A stretch of DNA of 21,692 nt from Tannerella sp. oral taxon 808. GTDB taxonomy: Bacteria; Bacteroidota; Bacteroidia; Bacteroidales; Tannerellaceae. The notes below the pieces were generated by a model. It did not search any database and was not told where the DNA came from. It saw only the letters and a program-made list of their open reading frames with translations. The stretch spans positions 1-21,692 of the forward strand of contig MIQB01000032.1 in assembly GCA_002890585.1 (NCBI GenBank), in the 5' to 3' direction. The position numbers and the translations under genes were made by a program. Below, in pieces: positions 15,881-21,692 of this stretch; the first letter of the stretch is position 1; each line of letters opens with the position of its first letter.

Positions 15881-16435
15881 ATGCCAAGAAACAAACCCTA
15901 CAAGCGCACTTTCGATCGCTACCGCGCACAGCTCCCCCCGACTAAGCACCGGCGCAGCCCGGGCAACCGCACCCTGACCGTCCTACCGCAATTCCCCCTT
16001 GAAGACATCTACATCACCCTCTTCACCGAACGGCGCATCTACGACCGCGACGGCAACGAGAGCTACGAACCCATCGAACACCGCGTGAAAGCCACGCACG
16101 TGGAGATGCTCGACGCACTGCGCCTGGCACTCGACGAGGGGGCCGTAAACCTCAAATCCTTTGGCAGCCGGTACGGACTCACGCCCCCAGACCTCAACGG
16201 GTTTGTCCTGGCCCTGACCGGCATGGAGGCCACCACCTTCCGCATGGCTTGGCAGATGCGCCGCGTCGACGAGCTGCTGCGATACACCGACCTGACGATC
16301 GAGGAGGTGGCCCGCCGAAGCGGCGTCGGGACGGGCTCCAACCTCTTCTACGCCTGCCAACGCGACTTTCACTGCTCCCCCTCGGAACGCCGCGACGCCA
16401 TCCGCGAGTGGAACGACGTGGGCCGCTTCCGATGA
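15881..16435 (+). CDS. Small AraC-type helix-turn-helix DNA-binding protein
   Basis: A 184-residue protein. The C-terminal half (about 88-178) is an AraC/XylS DNA-binding domain with two HTH units joined by a linker helix: LKSFGSRYGLTPPDLNGFV, then WQMRRVDELL, then LTIEEVARRSGVGTGSNLFY and ACQRDFHCSPSERRDAIRE. The N-terminus (1-35) is basic (PRNKPYKRTFDRYRAQ), and 36-87 is a short region with no recognisable ligand-binding cupin, so a classical sensor domain is missing. It probably acts as a transcription factor whose activity is set by its amount or by a partner. It has its own promoter and is directly preceded by array 3, a candidate operator cluster. It converges with the aminotransferase gene, with only 40 nt between. 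Confidence 0.8.
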   Translation: MPRNKPYKRTFDRYRAQLPPTKHRRSPGNRTLTVLPQFPLEDIYITLFTERRIYDRDGNESYEPIEHRVKATHVEMLDALRLALDEGAVNLKSFGSRYGLTPPDLNGFVLALTGMEATTFRMAWQMRRVDELLRYTDLTIEEVARRSGVGTGSNLFYACQRDFHCSPSERRDAIREWNDVGRFR

Positions 16436-16475
16436 TTCGCCCCGTCGTCCACTGCGGCCTGAAGCGGCGTAATCC

Positions 16476-17603
16476 CTACGCGAAAAACTCCTTGATGCGA
16501 TCGATGACGGACGTCACCTCCTCGTCGGTCATCTCCGCGTGGATGGGCAGCGAGAGTACCTCGTGCGCAAGGCGGACGGACTCGGCCATGCTGCCACACG
16601 TGCGGGCGACCCACTTGTAAGCCTTCTGCTCGTGGATGGCGCGGGGGTAGTAGACCATCGTGGGGATGCCATGCGTGCGGAGGGCGTCGCGGAGGGCATC
16701 GCGGCGGCCGTCGGAGACGCGCAGCGTGTACTGGTGGAAGACATGGGTGGAGAACTTCGACCGGGCAGGCAGGCGCAGCCAGGGCAGCGAGCGCAGAGCC
16801 TCGTCGTAGCGGTCGGCCACGGCGCGGCGGCGGCTGATGTCGTCGTCCATGTGGCGCAGGTTGACGCGCAGGATGGCCGCCTGCAGGGCGTCAAGGCGAG
16901 AGTTGCGGCCGATGAAGTGGTGGTCGTACTTGGCCGCCTGCCCGTGGTTGGCGAGGCTGCGAAGGCGGTCGGCTAACTGGCCATCGGCGGTGAAGAGGGC
17001 GCCTCCGTCGCCGCAACAGGCCAGCAGCTTGGTGGGGAAGAACGACGTCGTGCCGATGTGCGCGATGGTGCCCGCCTTGCGGGTGCAACCGTTGGCCGAG
17101 GTGTAGTCTGCGCCGAGCGACTGGGCATTGTCTTCGATCATGCCCAGCTTGTACTTCGTGGCCACACGCAGGATGGGGTCCATGTCGCACGCCTGACCGA
17201 AGAGGTGAACCACGATGATGGCCTTCGTCTGACGCGACACAGCCTGCTCGACGAGTGCTGGATCGACGTTGTACGTGTCCGGGCACACGTCGATGAGCAC
17301 GGGCGTGGCGCCGATCAGAGCCACCATCTCGGCGGCAGCGATGTAGGCAAAGGCGGGCATGATGACCTCGTCGCCGGGCTGCACATCTAAGGCGTGGAGG
17401 GCCAACTCTAAGGCGTCCGTGCCGTTGGCGCAGGGGATGACGTGCGGCGCGCCGAGATACTGTCCGAGTTCACGGCCAAAGGCCTCCACCTCCGGGCCGC
17501 CGATGAAGGTGCCCGAAGAGATGACCTCCGCCGTAGCCTTATCGATCTCCGGTTTAAGCCGGGCGTAGCGCCGCTTGAGGTCTACCATTTGAATCGTTTC
17601 CAT
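16476..17603 (-). CDS. DegT/DnrJ/EryC1/StrS-family PLP sugar aminotransferase
   Basis: A 375-residue PLP enzyme of fold type I. Seen are GTFIGGPEVEAFGREL, CANGTDALELAL (phosphate-binding region), PAFAYIAAAE, the PLP-ring aspartate in IEDNAQSLGA (D158), the Schiff-base lysine in TSFFPTKLLACCGDGG (K192) and GRNSRLDALQAAIL. The family transaminates keto-sugars on nucleotide carriers for surface glycans; the block pattern is closest to WbpE/WlbC-like enzymes, but the exact substrate is not certain. The gene starts inside the metG stop codon (TGATG, one base shared), so the two are co-transcribed and coupled. A GTG immediately upstream of the ATG was not chosen as the start. No other sugar-nucleotide genes are in the window. 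Confidence 0.9.
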   Translation of the reverse strand: METIQMVDLKRRYARLKPEIDKATAEVISSGTFIGGPEVEAFGRELGQYLGAPHVIPCANGTDALELALHALDVQPGDEVIMPAFAYIAAAEMVALIGATPVLIDVCPDTYNVDPALVEQAVSRQTKAIIVVHLFGQACDMDPILRVATKYKLGMIEDNAQSLGADYTSANGCTRKAGTIAHIGTTSFFPTKLLACCGDGGALFTADGQLADRLRSLANHGQAAKYDHHFIGRNSRLDALQAAILRVNLRHMDDDISRRRAVADRYDEALRSLPWLRLPARSKFSTHVFHQYTLRVSDGRRDALRDALRTHGIPTMVYYPRAIHEQKAYKWVARTCGSMAESVRLAHEVLSLPIHAEMTDEEVTSVIDRIKEFFA

Positions 17604-19669
17604 CACTTCACAGCGCTACCGGGTTCCACTTCCTTTTCAGGCATGACGACGGCCAAGCGTCCGTCGGCGCCCTCGGCCGAGAGGATCATGCCCTCGGACG
17701 TGATGCCTTTGATGCGCCTCGGCTCCAAGTTGGCCACGAAGCAGACCTGACGGCCGACGAGCTCCTCGGGGGCGTAATGCTTCGCGATGCCGGAGACGAT
17801 GGTGCGGCCACCCAGACCGTCGTCGATCTTAAACTGTAGCAGCTTATCGGCCTTAGGCACCTTGGTGCACTCCATGACGCGGCCGACGCGGATGTCAAGG
17901 CGCGTGAAGTCGTCGAAGGCAACGGCCTCGCGGATGGGCGCTGCGCGATGTTCGGCCGCCTCGTTGGCATGCTTCGCGTCGAGCAACTTCTGCATCTGCC
18001 GCTCGATCACCTCATCGTCGATCTTCTCGAAGAGCAGCTCCGCCCGGCCGAGCTTATGGCCAGCCGTGAGCAGATGGAAGTCGCCGAGGCGATCCCACGC
18101 GAGGGGCGCGTCGATGGCCAGCATGCGGCGCAGCTTCTCAGCCGTGAAGGGCAGGAAGGGATCGAAGGCGATGGAGAGGTTAGCCGTGATCTGAAGGGCG
18201 ATGTGGAGGATCGTCTGCACCCGCGCGGGGTCGGTAGCGAAGCGTTTCCACGGCTCGGTGTCGGCGAGGTATTTATTGCCGATGCGGGCCAGGTTCATGG
18301 CCTCGCGCTGGGCATCGCGGAAGTGGAACGTGTCGAGCAGGCGTTCCAATTCAGCCTTCACGGCCTCGAACTCATTGAGCGTGGCGCGGTCGTAGTCGTC
18401 CATCTCGCCGCATTCGGGTACGACACCGCCGAAGTATTTGCCCGTCAGCACTAACGCGCGGTTGACGAAGTTGCCGAAGATGGCCACTAACTCGTTGTTG
18501 TTGCGGGCTTGGAAGTCTTTCCAGGTGAAGTCGTTGTCCTTCGTCTCGGGCGCGTTGGCGGTGAGCACGTAGCGGAGCACGTCTTGCTTGCCGGGCAGAT
18601 CGTCGAGGTATTCGTTAAGCCACACGGCACGGTTTTGCGAGGTAGAGATCTTGTCGCCCTCGAGATTCAGGAACTCGTTAGCGGGTACATTGTCCGGCAG
18701 GATGAACGACCCTTCGGCGCGGAGCATGGTCGGGAAGACGATGCAGTGAAAGACGATGTTGTCCTTACCAATGAAGTGCAGCAGGCGCGTGTCGGGATCC
18801 TTCCACCACGTCTCCCACCGGCCATAGCGCTCGGGCTGCGCATCGCAGAGCTCCTTTGTATTGCTGATATACCCAATCGGCGCGTCGAACCAGACGTAGA
18901 GCACCTTGCCCTCTGCCCCTTCCACGGGCACGGGGATGCCCCAGTCCAGGTCGCGGCTGACGGCGCGTGGTTGCAGCCCCATGTCGAGCCAGCTCTTGCA
19001 CTGGCCATAGACGTTTGGTTTCCACTCCTTATGCTCCTCAAGGATCCACTCGCGGAGGAAGTCTTCGTAGCGATCGAGCGGCAGATACCAGTGCTTCGTG
19101 CGGCGCATGACGGGCGCACTGCCGCTGATGGCCGAGCGCGGGTTGATCAGCTCCGTGGGGCTGAGCGACGATCCGCAGCGCTCGCATTGATCGCCATAAG
19201 CATGCTCGTTGCCGCAGTGGGGGCAGGTGCCGGTGATGTAGCGGTCGGCGAGGAACTGCCCGGCCTCTTCGTCGTAGTACTGCTCACTCTCTCGCTCAAT
19301 GAAGATGCCCTTGTCGTAGAGCGTGCGGAAGAAGTCGGAGGCCATGCGGTGATGCACCTCGGAGGTGGTGCGCGAGTAGATGTCGAAGGAGACGCCGAAG
19401 CGCTCGAAGGTGCGCTTGATGAGGGCGTGGTAGCGGTCTACGATGTCTTGCGGGGTGACGCCCTCCTTCTTGGCGCGGAGGGTGATGGGCACGCCGTGCT
19501 CGTCTGACCCGCCGACGAAGAGCACATCTTGGCCGCGTAGGCGCAGGTAGCGGGCGTAGATGTCGGCTGGCAGGTAGACGCCGGCGAAGTGCCCGATGTG
19601 CACCGGTCCGTTGGCGTAGGGCAGTGCGGAGGTGATGAGGGTGCGTTTGAAATGTCTTGTTACTTCCAT
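17603..19669 (-). CDS. metG: Methionyl-tRNA synthetase with C-terminal tRNA-binding domain
   Basis: A 688-residue class I synthetase that charges tRNA-Met. It has the HIGH box in YANGPVHIGH (residues 18-27), a zinc knuckle CPHC...CERC (C149, C152, C162, C165), WFDAPIGYIS, and a KMSKS-equivalent KISTS (340-344, in GDKISTSQNRAVW). The C-terminal part (about 586-688) is an EMAPII/Trbp111-type OB fold (DFTRLDIRVGRVMECTKVPKADKLL ... VCFVANLEPRRIKGITSEGMIL), typical of the long dimeric MetG form. The start at 19667-19669 gives a normal N-terminus. It heads a two-gene unit with the aminotransferase and is divergent from the DUF4301 gene. Confidence 0.98.
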   Translation of the reverse strand: MEVTRHFKRTLITSALPYANGPVHIGHFAGVYLPADIYARYLRLRGQDVLFVGGSDEHGVPITLRAKKEGVTPQDIVDRYHALIKRTFERFGVSFDIYSRTTSEVHHRMASDFFRTLYDKGIFIERESEQYYDEEAGQFLADRYITGTCPHCGNEHAYGDQCERCGSSLSPTELINPRSAISGSAPVMRRTKHWYLPLDRYEDFLREWILEEHKEWKPNVYGQCKSWLDMGLQPRAVSRDLDWGIPVPVEGAEGKVLYVWFDAPIGYISNTKELCDAQPERYGRWETWWKDPDTRLLHFIGKDNIVFHCIVFPTMLRAEGSFILPDNVPANEFLNLEGDKISTSQNRAVWLNEYLDDLPGKQDVLRYVLTANAPETKDNDFTWKDFQARNNNELVAIFGNFVNRALVLTGKYFGGVVPECGEMDDYDRATLNEFEAVKAELERLLDTFHFRDAQREAMNLARIGNKYLADTEPWKRFATDPARVQTILHIALQITANLSIAFDPFLPFTAEKLRRMLAIDAPLAWDRLGDFHLLTAGHKLGRAELLFEKIDDEVIERQMQKLLDAKHANEAAEHRAAPIREAVAFDDFTRLDIRVGRVMECTKVPKADKLLQFKIDDGLGGRTIVSGIAKHYAPEELVGRQVCFVANLEPRRIKGITSEGMILSAEGADGRLAVVMPEKEVEPGSAVK

Positions 19670-19718
19670 ATCAGTTGATGTTATACGTGTAGTAATATGT
19701 GTTCGTTTTCTCAGCGGC

Positions 19719-19726
19719 CAAAAGTA
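19719..19726 (-). promoter_or_regulatory. Bacteroidetes -7 element for metG
   Basis: On the minus strand TACTTTTG matches TAnnTTTG, 49 nt before the metG ATG. No good -33 TTTG is visible at the right distance, so the call rests on the -7 match and position alone. Confidence 0.45.
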
Positions 19727-19807
19727 GGGGGGATCTGATGTACTCGCTCATTTTCTCTACATCCTTATATAAATCCCCTCCCCCTCCCCGCCCGACGCCC
19801 CCGGCCG

Positions 19808-19839
19808 TTTGCGGCATCGCCGAACGTTGCGGATCTTTG
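19808..19839 (+). promoter_or_regulatory. Probable promoter of the DUF4301 gene
   Basis: TTTG at 19808-19811 and GATCTTTG at 19832-19839 are separated by 20 nt, fitting the Bacteroidetes -33/-7 layout with one mismatch in the -7 box (GA for TA). Transcription would begin near 19846, about 11 nt before the ATG at 19857. Confidence 0.4.
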
Positions 19840-19856
19840 CGCATCAACCAATTAAA

Positions 19857-21392
19857 ATGATACGCCTTATGACACTCACACCTGACGACCTTCGGCTCTT
19901 GGCCGAAAAGAAAATCTCTGAAACCCAGCTCTGCGAGCAGCTGGCGTGCTTCGAGCACGGCTTCCCCTACCTCACCATTGAAGCCTCGGCCACGGCCGGG
20001 AACGGCATCCGCGTGGTCTCCGACGAGGAGCGCACACGCTACATCGACGGTTGGAACACTTACCTCACGCACGACGTCCACATCCTCAAGTTCGTCCCCG
20101 CTTCGGGCGCAGCCAGCCGCATGTTTAAGAACCTCTTCGCTTTCCTCTCCTCCCCCTCCGACGCGCCATCGACTGACTTCGAGCGCATGTTCTTCGACCA
20201 CATCGAGTCGTTCGCCTTCTACGGTGCCCTCGACGCAGCCTGCCGCAAGAACACCGGCGCTGGCGTACGCGAGCTTATCGCCGCGGGGCGGTATAAAGCC
20301 GTTGTCGAGAACCTGCTCGAGGCGCAGGGGCTGAACTACGGCGCGCTGCCCAAGGGGCTGTTGCTCTTCCACAACTCGGCCGATGGCCCGCGCACGGCGC
20401 TTGAGGAGCACCTGGTGGAGGGCGCACTCTATGCCCGCAACCACGCCGGACGCGTAAACATCCACCTCACCGTATCGCCTGAGCATCAACCGCTCTTCGA
20501 GCAGCTCGTCCGGCAGGTTGTGCCCGCTTACGAGCAACGGTTTGGGGTGCATTACGACATCACCTTCAGCACGCAGCAACCCTCGACCGACACCGTGGCT
20601 GTGGACTTGCAGAACCACCCCTTCCGCGAGGCCGACGGCACCATCCTCTTCCGCCCGGGCGGCCACGGCGCACTGATCGGCAACCTCAACGCGATGGACG
20701 CCGATGTGGTCTTCATTAAAAACATCGACAACGTGGTGCCTGACCGCATGAAGCCGGAGACGGTGACTTACAAGCAGCTGCTGGCCGGCATCCTCGTAGA
20801 CCTCCACGCGCGCATCGGCGCCTACGTCCGGCTGATCGACAGCGGCGCTTGCACGGCGGCACAGGTGGACGAGATAGACCGCTTCGTCCGTGAGGAGCTC
20901 TGTGTGCGTAACCCCGCCATGCCTACCGAACCGAAGGCACGCCTCGACTACCTGCGCCGCAAGCTGATGCGCCCCTTGCGCGTCTGCGGCATGGTGAAGA
21001 ACATCGGCGAACCCGGCGGCGGACCTTTCTTCGCTGTCGACCCGGACGGGACGGTCTCGTTGCAGATCCTTGAGAGCTCGCAGATCGATATGCAGAACGC
21101 CGCCGCGCGCCGCCTCTTCGAGCAGGGCACACACTTCAACCCCGTCGATCTTGTCTGCGCCCTCCGCGATCCCTACGGCCGAAAATTCAACCTGCCTGAC
21201 TTCGTCGACCGCAAGACGGGCTTCATCTCCCGCAAGAGCAAGGACGGCCGCGAGCTGAAGGCCCTCGAGCTGCCCGGCCTCTGGAACGGCGCGATGAGCG
21301 ACTGGAACACGGTCTTCGTGGAGGTGCCCATCGAGACCTTCAACCCGGTCAAGACGGTCAACGACCTGCTTCGGCCGGAGCATAAGGCCTGA
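19857..21392 (+). CDS. DUF4301 protein, possible nucleotidyltransferase-like enzyme
   Basis: A 511-residue soluble protein of a Bacteroidetes family without assigned function (usual length about 510). Conserved blocks are KFVPASGAASRMFK (residues 78-91), GLLLFHNSADGPRTALEEHL, FRPGGHGALIGNLN (265-278) and VFIKNIDNVVPDR (285-297). The first block resembles the G-x-G-x-R nucleotide loop of sugar-nucleotide transferases, and the second and third resemble the glycine-rich and N-x-DN motifs of UDP-sugar pyrophosphorylases; this link is inference from motif order. The ATG at 19857 was chosen because it matches the family N-terminus (MxLTPDDLxLL) and the promoter spacing; ATG 19869 is an alternative. 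It is divergent from metG and ends in a strong terminator. Confidence 0.85.
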   Translation: MIRLMTLTPDDLRLLAEKKISETQLCEQLACFEHGFPYLTIEASATAGNGIRVVSDEERTRYIDGWNTYLTHDVHILKFVPASGAASRMFKNLFAFLSSPSDAPSTDFERMFFDHIESFAFYGALDAACRKNTGAGVRELIAAGRYKAVVENLLEAQGLNYGALPKGLLLFHNSADGPRTALEEHLVEGALYARNHAGRVNIHLTVSPEHQPLFEQLVRQVVPAYEQRFGVHYDITFSTQQPSTDTVAVDLQNHPFREADGTILFRPGGHGALIGNLNAMDADVVFIKNIDNVVPDRMKPETVTYKQLLAGILVDLHARIGAYVRLIDSGACTAAQVDEIDRFVREELCVRNPAMPTEPKARLDYLRRKLMRPLRVCGMVKNIGEPGGGPFFAVDPDGTVSLQILESSQIDMQNAAARRLFEQGTHFNPVDLVCALRDPYGRKFNLPDFVDRKTGFISRKSKDGRELKALELPGLWNGAMSDWNTVFVEVPIETFNPVKTVNDLLRPEHKA

Positions 21393-21411
21393 ACGATTGT
21401 GTGTAATGATT

Positions 21412-21453
21412 GAAAGCTCCCATCGGTAGCCGCGTGCGCCGATGGGAGCTTTC
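21412..21453 (+). terminator. Hairpin terminator after the DUF4301 gene
   Basis: A perfect 15-bp stem, GAAAGCTCCCATCGG (21412-21426) with CCGATGGGAGCTTTC (21439-21453), encloses a 12-nt loop, 19 nt after the stop codon. The T-tract is short (TTTCTTA), so efficiency is uncertain, but stem quality and position fit a terminator. The stretch from 21454 to 21538 holds nothing recognisable. Confidence 0.8.
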
Positions 21454-21538
21454 TTATGGATGAGGGGGGAGGGAAACGAGCGGCCATAAGGGGCGCCCGG
21501 TCTTGACACACGCCGCCCATCCGACTTTCCGTAGGCTT

Positions 21539-21692
21539 GCACGCCGTGCAAAGGGCAAAATGAGGGTCATTTCGGTACTCGCACGCCGTGCAAGGTGCAA
21601 AATGAGGGTCATTTCGGGCTTTGCACGCCATGCAAAGGCAAAATGAGGGTCATTTCGGTACTCGCACGCCGTGCAAAGTGCAAAATGAGGGT
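21539..21692. repeat. Tandem array 4, about 42-nt unit, at least three and a half copies, continues off the right edge
   Basis: GCACGCC anchors start at 21539, 21581, 21623 and 21664 (spacings 42, 42, 41). Each unit has a short dyad, best in copy 1 as TTGCACG-C-CGTGCAA (21537-21551), followed by AAAATGAGGGTCATTTCGG. The 10-mer GGTCATTTCG (21565-21574) also occurs in the last units of array 2 (8573-8582). The array lies downstream of the DUF4301 terminator. Its full length is unknown. Confidence 0.93.

Noticed and set aside
16422..16475. Terminator between the convergent AraC-type and aminotransferase genes
   Set aside because: GCCGCTT and AAGCGGC can pair, but the loop is more than 30 nt and no T-tract follows on either strand.
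19671..21551. 626-residue minus-strand ORF opposite the DUF4301 gene
   Set aside because: It is a mirror frame of a recognised conserved protein in G+C-rich DNA, has a low-complexity Val/Ala/Glu/Arg composition, and runs into array 4.

Overview
The window looks like chromosome of a high-G+C member of the Bacteroidales. Protein families are typical of that order: an MFS muropeptide permease of AmpG type next to a NamZ/DUF1343 muramidase, DUF5009, DUF4301, DUF3109, and an amidase with a golvesin/xanthan-lyase-type module. Several intergenic regions carry the Bacteroidetes -7 promoter motif TAnnTTTG, and clear Shine-Dalgarno sequences are lacking. A Tannerella-like oral or gut organism is a reasonable guess from the MurNAc-salvage gene set, but this is inference and no 16S rRNA is present.

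Layout. (1) 1-270: end of a 42-nt tandem array and a GTAGGGGCGAAT-type hairpin. (2) 271-7807, minus strand: a tightly packed operon in the order glycosyltransferase, AmpG permease, restriction endonuclease, DNA methyltransferase, NamZ, DUF5009 membrane acyltransferase. Four of the five junctions overlap. The two restriction-modification genes are visibly poorer in G+C and sit exactly between ampG and namZ. (3) 7808-8941: non-coding, with a 17-unit 42-nt array and a 233-nt composite palindrome. (4) 8942-11980, minus: a secreted cell-wall amidase-like protein. (5) 12192-14633, plus: bifunctional aspartokinase/homoserine dehydrogenase ThrA, divergent from the amidase, with a terminator. (6) 14747-15319, plus: a cysteine-rich DUF3109 protein. 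(7) 15320-15880: non-coding, with a 43-nt hairpin array just upstream of a promoter. (8) 15881-16435, plus: a small AraC-type DNA-binding protein. (9) 16476-19669, minus: metG and a DegT/DnrJ/EryC1 aminotransferase, overlapping by one base. (10) 19857-21392, plus: DUF4301, then a strong terminator and a fourth 42-nt array running off the right end.

How the genes fit together. The amidase (cuts MurNAc-peptide bonds), NamZ (removes terminal MurNAc), AmpG (imports anhydro-muropeptides or disaccharides) and DUF5009 (amino-sugar acetyltransferase-like membrane protein) make a plausible peptidoglycan scavenging and recycling block. The restriction-modification pair looks like a passenger that has captured the operon's translation coupling. 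ThrA, MetG, DUF3109 and DUF4301 are housekeeping or conserved genes.

The most unusual feature is four intergenic tandem arrays of different sequence that share a unit of about 42 nt (four turns of B-DNA). In every one the unit carries a single dyad or hairpin. In two of them the dyad is kept although the bases change.
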